Of a stretch of 64,000 nucleotides of DNA, positions 45,641 through 57,540 are shown in pieces (position 1 is the stretch's first letter; every line of letters begins with the position of its first letter). The notes below the pieces were generated by a model. The model searched no databases and was not told the origin of the DNA. It saw only the letters and a list, made by a program, of their open reading frames with translations. Position numbers and translations under genes: made by a program. The stretch lies in NCBI GenBank assembly GCA_038503035.1, contig JAVSML010000046.1, positions 503,662-567,661 on the forward strand, in the 5' to 3' direction. Source of the stretch: Crocodylus rhombifer (Eukaryota > Chordata > Crocodylia > Crocodylidae).

Positions 45641-47109
45641 ATAGAAATGGTTGGCAAATACATGCTTCGGGGAGACCTTGCAGTGGATCCTATCATTGCA
45701 GGTGTAGCCACTGTGACACAATACCAGAATAAAGCAAGAATTTTAAAGAAAAAAGTGGTCAGTGTATTGTAGGAATGCTTTAAAACCTGGCTAGACTTTT
45801 CCAAAAACAGTGCACCGAAAAATCATATTTTTACACAATTTTTCTGGTTATTAAAAGAGCATCCATAAAGTCAAATCTCTCCTTATATACATTTACAGCA
45901 GTCAGATGATTAAAGACACTTGTTTCATAAAGCTACAGAGGATGCCACCCATAGAAAGGGGAAAGGGATAATGTTGTTAACTAACCACAACAAATATTCA
46001 CTCCAGTACCTCCCAGTCTATGCAATGAGCTTGCGTAACTGTGATAAGAATCAATTTTTGTACCCTTTTCCAAGTTCCCAAAAGTGATACTGTATTTACT
46101 TAAAGGGAAGCATGCAACAGTGATACAAGTGTGAAATTAAAACAACATTCATAGATAGCTAAAAACAAGTATTTTATCTTGACAAAGCAGATTAAATGAG
46201 TCCTTTACAGCTCAATCCAGAGGCATTACAACATAATACAATTACACTCCAATCACATTATAACTCATATATTCTAGAAATTTCTTAATGATTTTTTAAT
46301 TATATCTTTTATTTTTGTGGAAAAACTGTAACCCAAAAGGAAACTGCTTTTCAAAAACTGAAAGCTAATAGAGTTTTGTTAATTTTCTTTTTTTGTTAAT
46401 ATTTTGCCACTTTTGAGCGGAGGGACCAAACTGTTTTGTTCAGTATTTCTTTGTAAAAAAATCAAATTTCAGGGGGGAAAGTTGGAGAATTACTTTTGTT
46501 AAAGAAGAAATACTTTCTATTCTGTACTAAATATCGATAACTGAACCATGAAGGCCTGTAAAAACTGATGCCTTCATTTGCCAAAGACTAAGGCAAAAAT
46601 CAATAATGCAGGAACTGACATGGGCCATAACCCTAAGAACATGTCCTTTATTACTATAGAATCTCGAGGTCTCCTCCCAGTGGTAGTATTAAGCATGTAT
46701 GTCTGTGCAGAGTCACGGCTAGGAAGAAAAACAAGAAAAAAGAAACCTGGACAAAATAAAACTAGTTCAGGATGTTTACAAAAAGTATCTTGGTTTTCAC
46801 TGTATACCACATGCTAAATATAAAAGGAAAATGACATAATTCATTAGGACACTGAGCAGATAGAAGGGCTCTAGAAGACTACAGAGACCCGGAGTTGGAA
46901 TATTTATATGGGAAATAACTTCAGCTTTTCCCCTGGCAAAAGTTGAAGATGACAACAATTAGTGCAGGCAGACCACGCAAACCTTCCTCTTCTACAACCT
47001 ATGTCAGTGTCAGCTGGTTTTCACTGACATCTTGTCCATGTGACCGAAGTAACTTGGCTTGACATCCATAACATAAAGGAATTGATGTGTTGCAGGAAAG
47101 GTAAACAGA
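45641..47109. other. Unassigned AT-rich non-coding DNA
   Basis: 46300-46510 has the same decayed AT-rich repeat texture as 10800-11000 and 11744-11860. No exon recognised. Confidence 0.4.
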
Positions 47110-47355
47110 GGGCACATCAACATGTTCATTAATACAGCATTAAGTTTAGTACCTGTAACGATAGATAAATACTAACTTAACATGTCATAATCAGCACTAC
47201 TGCACATTAGCACAAACGACTGGTCATTTTGTGATATTAAGACACAGTAGACTAAATCTACTGCGTATTAATGCATTAGCATGGGTTTTGCCTGCCGTGC
47301 TAATGCACAACAGAATTCGTCTACTGCCCTCGAAGCACCTTGTGTAGATACGCCC
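47110..47355. mobile_element. Hairpin MITE, family 3, with 3-bp target duplication
   Basis: Ends GGGCACATCAACATG and TTGTGTAGATACGCCC; flanks AGA on both sides. The interior is rich in ATTAATGC/GCATTA motifs, including TTAATGCATTAGCATGGG and CGTGCTAATGCACAAC. 246 bp, non-coding. The interior differs from the family-1 copies but resembles the element at 59535. Confidence 0.78.
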
Positions 47356-48719
47356 AGAGAGACAAATTTTCTGTGGGCCAAGTTGGGACGGATTTCATTT
47401 GCATCAAGTGGACTTTGCTGTACATATCCCAGCAATTATTTTGCTCTCCTGAAGTAAACAGTCTGCAACTGGGACTTGGCTGTCTTGTCAGACTGCCATG
47501 CATTTAATAAAGCTAGCGCTAGGTGGCAGACCAGTGTCACGTTACAGGCTGCACAAAGATCTCCCACTGGCACTCTTTCTGCCCAAAGATGCATTTCATG
47601 CAGTTTTTGTCCTTATCATTAAGAAAGATCTGAAACAGGAGAAAGAGCAATGGCTGCAATGATTCATCTATATGGTATACAAAGCAGGTGGGGCTGTATT
47701 GTGCTGTAAAGCCTCTTTACATATGGAAGGAAGGAATCCAGCTACCCTGCCCAGATAATACACTTGATTTTAACTACCTGTTTTATTTTACCTTTGTGTA
47801 ATTGTTGCCTGCTTCCTTGTAGGGTAAATCGTGCATATTGTAACAATGCAAAGTGACTGCAGAAAGTGATACGCATGCTTTCTCATTCTCAAACTGACTC
47901 CCAAAATGTTCAGTAAGGTTTAACCCGGGCTTAAGAACTCACCCAGGGTAGCCTGTAACTTTCTGTAGTTGCATCAGGCAAGTTTCATTGTATCCCATCT
48001 ATTAGACTTCACTTTACAATGAATTAGCTACATGACTTGAATTGGGAATTAACAACAGTCACCAGTTAAAACCTCATCTACATTCAAGATAGCTACTGGA
48101 TTGGGTTTGATCTCCAGAGACAAGGGTTTCAATTTAACACTGATCATCAGCTAAATGGAGAATCCTTTACAGAAATAATTTCAGACCTTACCTTACAGAA
48201 ACCTAGAGGTAAATTGCTTAGAGACCAAATTAGTTTTCTAAGCTAAAAAACACTACATTAATATCTTTGTGAATTGCCTCTTGCAGTCAATATTTAAGTT
48301 CCTGTGGGCTGCTTCGCCTTAGTTTTTTTCTAATTTACTGTAGTTATTATGACTTTCAGTTCCTTATTCAGACTTTGCAAATTACATGTCATCCATTACA
48401 TAACTAGATTCCCCATGATGCTGGGCCAGTAATGTCATGTAAAGTAGCCAGGAATTTACTCTAATGCCTAGTTAAGAAGTAATTACTTACATAAGCAGTT
48501 ATAGCTGCTTTTCTTTAGTTCACTTCCAGTGTTTCCTCAGTGCTTGGAACTGTTTAGATCCTCTACGTCTCCTAAGATTACACTAGGGGGCACACGAAGC
48601 ACTGTTTACCCTCATTAGTCAGTTCCTGGCTATTTTCATCATCCTCTTCTTACAGCACTGGAAGGTATTTCCTGCCTCTCCTATTCCAGTCCCCTGCTAT
48701 GCACAGGGGCATCTGCATC
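47356..48719. other. Unique-looking non-coding DNA
   Basis: No exon or repeat recognised. 47770-48080 and 48240-48500 are complex AT-rich sequence that could include conserved non-coding DNA. Confidence 0.4.
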
Positions 48720-48727
48720 ATATAAAC

Positions 48728-49099
48728 CAGGGTTTTCAACCTTTTTTAATAAGTGCCCCCCCCCCGCGGGCAGATGTTGGGAGGGGAAGTGGGGGGGGGG
48801 AGGTGGTGCATAGCCTGATGCGGAACAGCAGAAGTGTGGGGTGGTAGATGACAGTGGCCACCACCTCTGCCACATGCAAACCCCCTCACCCCCCACATCT
48901 GACTGGCCTGCTCTCTCAGGTGGTGCCTGTGCAGCCCACAGAGGGGTGCTGCTGCCCTTGCCCCACCCTGGCCCTGCTCCTGGGAGGCGGCAGCATGGGG
49001 TGGTGGGTGGCAGCGCTCTGGCTCTGCTCATGCATGCATACCACTTAGGGCCTTCCTAAATACCCCCAGGGGTACATGTAGCCCTGGTTGATAACCCCA
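48728..49099. mobile_element. Small hAT-type element, 372 bp
   Basis: Ends CAGGGTTTTCAACC and GGTTGATAACCCCA are inverted repeats. Flanks ATATAAAC (48720-48727) and ATATAAAT (49100-49107) agree at 7 of 8. C and G homopolymers lie near 48755-48764 and 48790-48800. TACCCCCAGGGGTACATGTA near the right end is a typical subterminal motif of this hAT group. Open frames on both strands are GC artefacts. Confidence 0.88.
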
Positions 49100-49238
49100 A
49101 TATAAATCTTTTTGCCAATTGATTGAACTCATTCAGTCGTGTTGCTTTCTCAGAGCATGTCTACACTGCCTCGGGGGCAATCCTGGGAGCACTGCTGAGA
49201 AGCGTTGCCTTTCCCACTCCCTCCTCCTCAGTGTATGC
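49100..49238. other. Unassigned DNA with a MITE-like end
   Basis: GAGCATGTCTACACTGCC at 49153 resembles the end of a hairpin MITE, but I see no matching partner end. Confidence 0.35.
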
Positions 49239-49356
49239 AAACCCAGAAATTAGGCAGCTTAGCCTGGCCTTGAACATGAAATACAGAGACTGAGAGAGAC
49301 TCTGGGCTCATGTTCCAGACCATACTAAACTGGCTACACTGCCTAATTTCTAGGTT
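49239..49356. repeat. Stem-loop, 26-bp arms
   Basis: AAACCCAGAAATTAGGCAGC (49239 on) pairs with GGCTACACTGCCTAATTTCT and the following bases to 49356, with about 3 mismatches in 26. A second inner stem is GAACATGA with TCATGTTC. It is probably a complete small MITE of 118 bp. Confidence 0.8.
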
Positions 49357-49362
49357 TGGGCC

Positions 49363-50195
49363 TGTAACAGAGGGCCTTCCCTGGGCCGATTTGCCTTTGG
49401 CCCTCCCACCTGTTTCTGGGCCAGTCACTCACCTTCCTTCCTGCCATGCCTTGTTGCTAATTAATTAATGATCTTAATTAGGTGGGATGCTGCCCATTTC
49501 TTGCCCCAATGCCAGGGGGTGCTATCTGTGGCAGCGTACCTTCCCTACACCGCAGCCCATGCCTCACCGATGGCATCCACTGATGTTAATGTGGGCGGCC
49601 CCACACTGGGCCCTAGACTTCTCTAATCGGGACCCCTCCAAGATTCCTCCATTCCGGTAGCCTACCCCACCTTCATTCAGGCTATCTAGCTCCCTGAAAC
49701 TATTTTCTCCTCTTGGGTGTGGTCCCCCCGGGACCTTTGGCCATACAGGCCCTAGCTTCACCTCCAAGGCCAGTCAGAAACCCCAGGCCCTCTTAGCTCT
49801 GGGCATCTCTTGCAGTGGGCCCCTGGCCCTTTTGGCTGTTCTGGTCCAGGCACCAGCATCGACTAGCTGAGGGTACTCTCTCTATCAGGTCTGAGTCTCT
49901 AGCCCTGCCCTCTCCCCTGGGGTCTACCCTCTGGGTAGCAGGTGACCCACCCAGTTGTGGGAACTGAAGTTAAGGTGCCCCAACCTGCCTTTCACTGGGG
50001 TGGTAACTGGCCTGGCATTTCCTGGGGGCTCCCGTGCTATTGAGAGCACCACCAGGCCAGCCACTCCCAGCAGGGTGCAGTTTTAAGCCATGCCCAGGAC
50101 CAGGCGCCTCCTAGCCATCCCCTACAGCTCCTCCCTTACCTCCAGAATGTGGCAGGCACCAACAGTGCCCTGCCAAATGGCCCATAAAGTATGCT
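49363..50195 (+). mobile_element. LTR-like repeat, copy 1 (diverged or truncated)
   Basis: Starts TGTAACAGAGGGCC and matches the solo LTR at 62804 in the same orientation: CCTGCCATGCCT, then AGGTGGGA.GCTGCCCATTT, then GGTAACTGGCCTGGCATTTC, GCAG..TGCAGTTTT and CCCTTACCTCCA. The 3' end is not recognisable beyond a CCCATAAAGTATG near 50182, so the right edge is uncertain. No internal coding region is present. Confidence 0.75.
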
Positions 50196-53000
50196 CCTCA
50201 GAGGTGTTTCTGAGCTCACTGTAGGGACAATGTAGAGCTGGCCTCTACAGTGACTGTTCTTCTAGCACTTGCCAGACCTGCTTCACCAAAGACCTGGCCA
50301 CTTCCAGTCCTCTGCTTGCCGTTCTTGTGATTGTATGTTATAGATCAGAAACTTCCATCCATATTTATTATATCTTTCCTCTAATAAACTTTATATTGTG
50401 ATAAACACGTAAGTGTGGGCTTAGTGGTAACCATGTCGATTCCAGTATATCCAATTACATATTTCCAGTTATGTGTGTGCTTAAATACTTTGTAGTATTG
50501 GGTGCAGCAGGCTTAGCACCTTCCAGCACCAAAACCATAAACAGGATATTTAATTAATATTTCTCATAGATTTAAGTGAATGATTTTATATTGCCCAATT
50601 ATAGTTATGGTAGGGAGTGAGTTGTTATAGTTTTCCTGTCAACATAATTTTACAGACACTAAATCTCAGCATTTCAGGAACTCTTGATTGCTTTCTGCTA
50701 GTGTATATATTGAACTGGTTTCTGATTGAAAAAAAAATGTTATCCAACAACTACATGGATAAATTCTACTGAATAAAGAAAAGACTTCCCTGAGATCTCA
50801 GGAAATCATACATGTAATTAGTAAATGTAGACTTTTTTCTGTGCCCTAATCCTGTTCATTTTTTATTCACAATGATTTGGTAAATAATTTCTGGGTCTAC
50901 TCTTTTGTCTTTAGGTCATTCACGCACAATTCAAACTAGCATCTGATATTTTCAGTCTAAATTGTTTTGCTTAAGTTTTGAATCAGTGTGCCAGATACAT
51001 GGTCTGTTGCTGTTCCCTTGCTGGGTGAACACAATTCTTGTTATCCCTTTTGATAAATCCAGATTATGGTCATTGTCCTAGAGCAATAAGTTGCTGTAAT
51101 CACTCTATTACCACTTTGGAGAGAGAACTGCATCACTTGTATGCACATCTCAACTGCTGGCTTTTACCTCTCTCACAAACTCGCCACTTGAATTCTCTGG
51201 GCTTCAGAACTGCATCAGACTCTTGATATTTTGGACTCCATAATCTCAATAGTCCTTTTCTATTTGTTCAAAAAGTCACTCCATTGTGTCCAGAGGAAAG
51301 CAGGGGATGGCTGTAAATATATTGAGCCTACAGAACTCCCTGTGCCTGAAATCAAAGATGTCCTTTTTATAGTAGCAGGAGAAAAATCATGGCAAAGAAT
51401 GAAAAATGGTTCTGTTCTAGTTTAAAAGACCTTAACCTGTACTTTCATAGAATACTTAAATTAACGAAATATTGAATTCACAAAGAAAACAAGTATATCA
51501 AATACGGTAAGGAAATTGATACAGCCACACAATCTTCCCAATTACAGTTTTGCTTAGCACTACAGCAAAATCATAGTGTCTGATTTTAAAACCTTCAAAA
51601 TTATTCACTCATTGCTTTGCAAGTCATTTTTCAGGGATCTAATATTTAATTCTGATTACAAAAACAGCATGGAGCAAGATATGGGATGATACCATGGAGT
51701 CTGCAGAGAAAAGAATATGTTTCTCTTTGCTACAAGAAACATGAGATTAAACTAGATCTCAGGTCATAGAGTTCAGTTGGCCCTGATCCTTTTAAAGATG
51801 GATTAAAATACAAAATAAAACTCTACCTGTGTTATGGAAATGGGATACATGCTGCTGCCACATCCTTCTCAACCCTGGCTGAATGTGATACAACTGTAAC
51901 ATCTTCACTTTTTTTTCTTTGTCATGAGAGCTGAGAAGGATATATTCTAGCTACCTGGAAATAGATCATAAATAAGACATCAATAATAGATATGGTGGTA
52001 CAGACACTTAAAATGTATCTATCTGCATCCTTCAAATGAATACGGTCCTAATTTTAATGCAAATAAATATACATGTCTTCATTAATATAGTTATCCCCTG
52101 ACAGAAGATGAAGTTTTCCAGGTTGTATGGGATGGTAATTTCATTTCTTAAAGGTGGTGAGAGTTAGATGTTTTGGGGGTTTCCTCAGCATCTTCTGACC
52201 AAGAGAAAGCTAAACAAAAAGATTGCTTTCCGAAACCTGTTAAGCCCAGTGATTTTGGGGAACATAGTGAGAACAGCAATGACTATTTCAGTATCAGCAC
52301 AAATGGCAGGCAAATCTTAAGGCAGATTCTGATGGAAAGTCAAAAAGGAAAACACAGAAGTTGCCACTTCTTGGCACCAGAAGCTGCACTTCTTTTCAGC
52401 TTTTATTTTGTGCTTAGCAGTTTGCCAGTGTCTGTCATTTTTTTCCATTGATTTTGGCCAACAGCACAAGTCTTATCCATATAAGAGCAGGCCAAAGAAA
52501 CCCGACAAAAATGTGAAAAATACTTTTAAGTGATCACAAAATTTTGGGTGCTTCAATTTCTGGGTGTCCAGCATGAGGAGCTTCCAGTTTTATTTGCTGA
52601 GTACTCCCAGGTTCAGATGAAGTTGTTAGGAGCTGAAGATGCAAAGCACCTGCAAAAGAGGCCCATGTTACTTCAGCTTTCACATCCAAGTATGGAGGAA
52701 CTCAAAGTTAGTAACTGCTTATTGCGAAGTTTGGTTCAGTTGCAGTCCTAATAAAAATGGATGATACTGGGATGATGCCAAACTGAAGTTAATTTTTGAG
52801 CATTAAAGCTGGTTCTCCTTTCACATAAAGCATTGTACTATATGAGTTATTCCACTGAAATCAATTGAATTACCAATGTAAAAATCAGTATAAGTGAAAC
52901 CACCGTGGGGACTTCAGACTTTAAACCATGAAACCTTTCTGCTTTTGCATGGCTGAAGTCCAAGATGATTTGCATCACATTGTTTTGTGATGTTATGTCT
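50196..53000. other. Mostly unique non-coding DNA
   Basis: No exons or mobile elements recognised. 50560-51000 and 51420-52130 are AT-rich and non-repetitive. 52850-52915 (CCACTGAAATCAATTGAATT, later ATAAGTGAAACCACC) looks like old amniote-wide repeat debris. Confidence 0.45.
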
Positions 53001-53039
53001 AAGGCCTTAGGAGGCAGGGCAGAGGGAAGCTTTCCCATC

Positions 53040-53480
53040 TGGGCAGGCAGCTCCATCCCAGACAGGGGGGGAGATTAGGCTGCCCCTGAATCCCAGGGGT
53101 GTGGGGGGGAGCCTTTTCTGGGCCAGCAGGTACAGCTCCCCACCTCCCCCAACAGGCTTGAGGGCAGCCCAGCCCTCCCCCTGGCTGGAACAGAGCTGCC
53201 CCCGCCAGCCAAGACATCTTCCTCTGCCTCCCCCTGGAGCTTGGGGCCAGCCCAATATCCCCCAGGCTTGGACGGAGCTACCCACCCACCTGGGACAGTT
53301 CCCCCCTAACCTCCCCAGAGGACTTGGAGCCAGCTTGACTTCTCCCAAGTTGGGATGGAGCTGCCCACCAAGTTGGGACAGCTGAGGTTAAGCCCCTGTG
53401 CTCCCCTGCCGACCTGGGGCTGGCCCCTGGGAAAGCCTGGAGCTCTCCCTGGCTGTTGCAGGCCGGGTAGAGCAGGTTGC
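53040..53480 (+). repeat. Minisatellite with about 83-bp unit
   Basis: CGGAGCTRCCC-type landmarks recur at 53191, 53273 and 53356 (spacing 82 and 83 bp), each followed by a CTGGGACAG-like or CAAGACATC segment, CCTCCCC, then CTTGGRGCCAGC. A shorter related unit lies near 53131. Proline-rich frames on either strand just read through it. Confidence 0.7.
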
Positions 53481-53760
53481 GAGCAGCCCCTGTGCAGAAA
53501 AATTCAGGCACGTGACTTGTACATGTAGATGTGCCTACTTTGTCTTTTCCATGTGGTTCAATGCATCTATACACACAGCATTCCTAATTCTTTATAAAAC
53601 ATTGGCACCTGAATACAGGGACTTTGGCCTCAGTTCAATAAAACACTTAAGGGCATGCTTATGCTTAAAAATACGAGCAATGCTCAAATAAATAAGACGT
53701 GTGTGCACAGGGGTTAGACCCACAATAGGACTCAGATGCCTAACTCCACCCTGAACTGCC
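53481..53760. other. Unassigned DNA with MITE-like end
   Basis: GACTTGTACATGTAGATGTG near 53515-53534 resembles a hairpin-MITE terminus, so the minisatellite may be the interior of a larger element. 53700-53775 has the old GATGCCTAACT-type repeat texture. Confidence 0.35.
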
Positions 53761-53761
53761 A

Positions 53762-54000
53762 TTTAAGTATCTAGGCCGCATTCAGATGAGCAGGCGTGTG
53801 CACTTGCAGTGGTGCAAATAGTAGTGGCACAAATTTGTGCTGCGGTGCTTGTGCCCTTTGTTGTAGGCTGTGCCCAGCTCCCCCACTCCTGCCTGGGCTC
53901 CATGCGCTGCTGGGGGAGCTGGCTGGTGCACAGGGTGCCTCAGTGTGGGGCTAGCTGGCAGGCAGCCCCCACCCTGAGGCACACTACACTTCAGGCATCT
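53762..54000. mobile_element. MITE fragment related to family 1
   Basis: CAGGGTGCCTCAGTGTGGGG (53931 on) and CCCCCACCCTGAGGCACAC (to about 53984) form the internal stem seen in family-1 copies, with CTAGCTGGCAGGCAG in the loop just as in the copy at 5177. The outer ends are not clear. A second CACAGGGTGCCTCAG at 54049-54063 suggests a local duplication. Confidence 0.6.
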
Positions 54001-55017
54001 GGGGAACTGCACTTCAGCCAGCTGAGGAACGGAGCAGCTGGCTGTGTCACAGGGTGCCTCAGCTCCGGAGATCTCCCTTCTCCATGTGCCTCAGAACTGG
54101 GCCTCCACTGCAGACTCCCAGGGGAGTCAGGGGATGAAGGCCAGCGCCTTGAGTGCAATGTACCTTGCTTTACTTTGGGACCTGCAATTGGGGTGGAGAA
54201 GACTGTGCTACTGATGCTGCGTGTTGTCATGCTGCTGGTGCTGGGGTTTAGTATCACAGCTGGTGTCAGAGGGGGTGCAGGTGCAGGCACTGCTGTGACC
54301 TCCTTGCTCCCAGTGCCAGCAGAAGCCTCATGGCTGGTTGAAAAGAGCCTGCGGCTCAGCTTGGGCAGTGGGGAACTGACACCTCTCCCTCTGCCCCCTC
54401 TCACTCCCCTCCCAGACTTGGCAGCACTGGTCTTTCCAGCACGCTTCATGTTTTCCTGTGCTGGAAAAGGTGCCTGGCTGTGTGTAGTGTGTGTATATGT
54501 AGGTGTCTGTGCGTGCAATCTATTGAATCTATGCTGTGCTTTCCTGAACAGTGCCCAGGGATCACACTGTCAGGCAAAACACAGATTTCTTTTTCTTCAG
54601 GTAAAAAGAAAGAATAATTTCAAAGGAATGGATATAGGGAAAAAAAAGAAATGGTATAGGGACAACACCACTAGTACTGAAGTTAGGCGAGTATAGCTAA
54701 GCTGAGAGTGTAAGCTGTATCCTATCCAATCCTTTGCAAGTGGAAGACACACTCCCTAGTTGGATAGTAGCAGGTAGGAAGCAGTCAGAGTCAATGCCCT
54801 GCAGATGCTGCTCTCTGCTGAGAGACAGGCTGACAAAAGCTGACAGCTTAGGCACTCACAGGCTTATATGCTGTTTTTAAACATGTTAGATCCCTCCCCC
54901 AGAGCACTGGGATTGGAAGGGACCACAGGGACAGTTGGCAGACACTGGCCAGCTTCAGATGTCAGTCTATTCCCCGCTTTTCCCCCTCCCTCTCCTTACT
55001 TTCTCTTTCCCTGCAAG
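54001..55017. other. Non-coding DNA containing the longest open frame (rejected)
   Basis: An open frame of 295 codons spans 53809-54696 but begins inside the MITE fragment, reads through simple GC- and GT-rich sequence (54478-54520) and shows no domain or codon pattern I recognise. No other feature. Confidence 0.5.
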
Positions 55018-55172
55018 CCCAGCTTCGAAACAACAAAACATCTTCGAAACATTTTGACTTGTTTCATTGCGTTTCGAACATTTCGACATGTCTCCCGTTT
55101 TGTTTTAGATTTGGAGTTACGGGTGTCGAAATGCTCGAAACAAAATGGCAGTCCAAATTTTGCACAGCCCTA
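55018..55172. mobile_element. End of a TCGAAA-rich hAT-type element
   Basis: Repeated TTCGAAAC/TTTCGAAC and CGAAATGCTCGAAAC motifs lead to the terminus TTTTGCACAGCCCTA. That is the complement of the TAGGGCTGTGCAAAA end found in one class of vertebrate hAT MITEs. No left end is seen, so it is truncated. Confidence 0.65.
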
Positions 55173-55650
55173 CTATTTGTGAAATCAGACCTTACTCCAC
55201 TTATCTCACCCATGGGGCCCTACAGAGCTCAGTCTTGAGGGTGTTCCCAGCTCATGCCTACTGATCAGGCCCAACAAAAAACACAGCCGGGGGGTAGTAC
55301 CTCTATTTTAGCCAGAGGTAAGACACTCACTCAGGATGTGGGATGCCCAGGTTTAAATTTGTCTTCTACTTAGGTTTGAATCTCCTCAGGCTGAAAAAAG
55401 AGGAGATGAGATCTGGTCTTCCACAGTCTGAATAGGTGCTCTAATCAGAGAGCTACTGGGTGAAAGGGGAAACAGCATCTCCTCCTGTGGGTGTATACTA
55501 CACAAAAAGGCTGGGTTGGTCCCTAACACGAGGATAAAATTCACGGCTCTCAGTTTCTTGTTGGAAGAGGTACATCCCCACAGCTCATAGTTAGGCCCCT
55601 AATACTTTTTGACGGATGGGGCTTAGGTTACACACCTCTCCTCAGGATAT
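55173..55650. other. Non-coding DNA around a SINE head
   Basis: Holds the tRNA-like head at 55309 and probably its body up to about 55490. Nothing else recognised. Confidence 0.4.
55309..55362 (+). repeat. tRNA-derived SINE head
   Basis: TAGCCAGAGGTAAGACACTC then ACTCAGGATGTGGGATGCCC and AGGTTTAAATTTG give the A-box and B-box order of the SINE family also seen at 2860, 25153, 25333 and 57371. It is an old copy. Confidence 0.5.
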
Positions 55651-55657
55651 CCTACAA

Positions 55658-55838
55658 CAGGGGCGGGCAATTATTTTGAGCAGAGGGCTGCTTATTGAGT
55701 TTTGGCAAGCCATCGAGGGCCACATGACAGGCAGCCAAGGGCAGATAAATATTAATTTTCTAAATTTTTTAGGGGCCCCATGGGCTGAATACAATGGCCT
55801 GGTGGGCTGCATCCAGGGGCCACATTTTTGCCGACCTG
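55658..55838. mobile_element. Small hAT-type element, 181 bp
   Basis: Ends CAGGGGCGGGCAATT and the complement of TTTTTGCCGACCTG. Flanks TCCTACAA (55650-55657) and TCCTACAG (55839-55846) agree at 7 of 8. The GGGCGGGCAA end and the GGGCCACAT block place it with the GGGTGGGCAAA-type hAT MITEs, like the element at 22484. Confidence 0.88.
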
Positions 55839-55846
55839 TCCTACAG

Positions 55847-57156
55847 GCAGCTTTCACTACTGCTTGCGCAAACCCCTTTGTGCAAATGCACTATATATGG
55901 AGTCTGGTGCTTACTTAGGGGCGGTAGATTCTCCTCAACAAAGCACCTGAAAGCTGCCTGCTACAATTCTCCCTCTTTCTGTAGGTTTCACTCTAGTGCC
56001 CTGGCTGCATTTAGGCTCTTTTTGCTGAATTCACCCAGAAGCAGAACCTTGTAAACGTCTCTTCGGTCAGAAAACTTTATCAGGAATGCTATGGCCAACA
56101 TCATGAAAACCAGATTCAAAAAGCCTGTAAGTATTTGTAGGTATGTAGAATATACACAATACACATCTTATTTCTAGATGATTCGTGCTTTTTTTTATTC
56201 CAACAAAATGTCAACATAGGAAACACTGCTTGGTAGTTGAAAAGAAGAATGCTTCTTAAATCAGTGGGTACCTCACAGAATCTTTTTACTGGAAAAAAGG
56301 ATCCTCTGGATTTTTAAATATTTTTTTAGCACTGGACCAATAAATCATTTTAATGTCTAGCACAGAGCTACTTTTGATGTACAAAATATTAACGTGTATT
56401 ACGGCCTTGATCTTCAGAAGTGACTAGGGTTTTTGGGTACCATTTTTGAGTGTCCAAGTTGAAATTCCAAAAAAGGACTGGATTTTCAGACAGTGTTCAG
56501 CACCACCCCTTGGAAAATCAAGATCCTTTAAGGCGTCTTCATTACAGCACCTATCACTTGTCACTTGAGTATGTCATGTAAGATCTATATCTTCTCCCGT
56601 TTAGTTTGTTGATTCAGTGTTTTCAGGAAGGTAGTTATTGGGAGTTGCTGACATATTCTTTAGTAAGCATGGATATCATGCTAGGGCTGACTCATAGTTG
56701 TCAGTTCTGTGGGTTTTGAATCATGATCGGCTACAAATAAATGTGCACTTGGATCTCCCTAAGGTTTTCCTCTTCTCTTACCACAGTGTGAATTGTCTTT
56801 GCATCATTGTTCTTTACAATTTTTTTATATAAATAATTTAAATTATATTATGAGCTAATTACATAATTGTTTTGACTAGATAAATTGCAGCAAGCAGTTT
56901 TCCTTGAGTTTTAACTTTTGCTGCTCCACACCTTTGGTATTGCATCACATCTATATTTCTCCATTTAAAAAATTCACAGGAGCCATTCATGTACAGAATG
57001 GCCCCGTAGGCATCTCCAAATTAGGTTTCAGCATGCTTAAAAATTAGGTATCTGGTCCCAGAAGGACATTTCAAAGAAACAGGGAGTCAGCAGAGAAGTT
57101 TGTTTCTTCCAGTGGGTTCTCTGACTCCTCCAACACCAAGAGGTAGCTGCCTATAT
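55847..57156. other. Unassigned non-coding DNA
   Basis: 56400-56530 (CCTTGATCTTCAGAAGTGAC and TTGGAAAATCAAGATCC) is an old amniote-type repeat remnant with weak inverted ends. No exon recognised. Confidence 0.45.
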
Positions 57157-57206
57157 TTCATAGATTTTATAGACATTAGGGCTGGAAGGGACCTCGGGAG
57201 ATCATA
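57157..57206 (-). mobile_element. CR1 3' tail only
   Basis: Fifty bases matching the complement of the CR1 terminus (TTCATAGATTTTATAGACAT then TAGGGCTGGAAGGGACCTCG, GGAGATCAT). It is an extremely 5'-truncated insertion. Confidence 0.9.
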
Positions 57207-57540
57207 TAGCCAGCCAATAGGACATGGAGGGTATTGGGATGTGGCTGAACCCATCTCCAGTCTGAATTTGGAGCTCAGAGACCTGAGTCAAAGCTGTTCG
57301 TTAGGCACCTGGGGTCCAGAGCCCTCACCACTTGAAGACAGGCACATGGTGGTGCCAATCTTTTATATACAAGCCTACTGGTTGGAACATTCATGTAGGA
57401 AGTGGGAGACTTAAGTTCTAGGCCCTCCTCAATCTGCAAGGATTGAAACCCAGATCTTCTATTTCCCAGGAGACTGCTTTACCTAGCATGTTACAGAATA
57501 GCTTGGGAGAGGGAAAGGACTCTCTGAAGCCCTTCTGTGG
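57207..57540. other. Non-coding DNA around a SINE head
   Basis: Contains the tRNA-like head at 57371. Otherwise unassigned. Confidence 0.4.
57371..57426 (+). repeat. tRNA-derived SINE head
   Basis: AGCCTACTGGTTGGAACATT, then AAGTGGGAGACTTAAGTTCT and AGGCCC, is the same A-box/B-box order as the other SINE heads in the window. B-box region GTTCTAGG is eroded. Confidence 0.5.

Noticed and set aside
53809..54696. 295-codon open frame, the longest in the window
   Set aside because: It starts in a MITE-derived hairpin, crosses GC- and GT-rich low-complexity sequence, has no recognisable domain and no neighbouring exon or promoter logic. GC-rich DNA gives such frames by chance.
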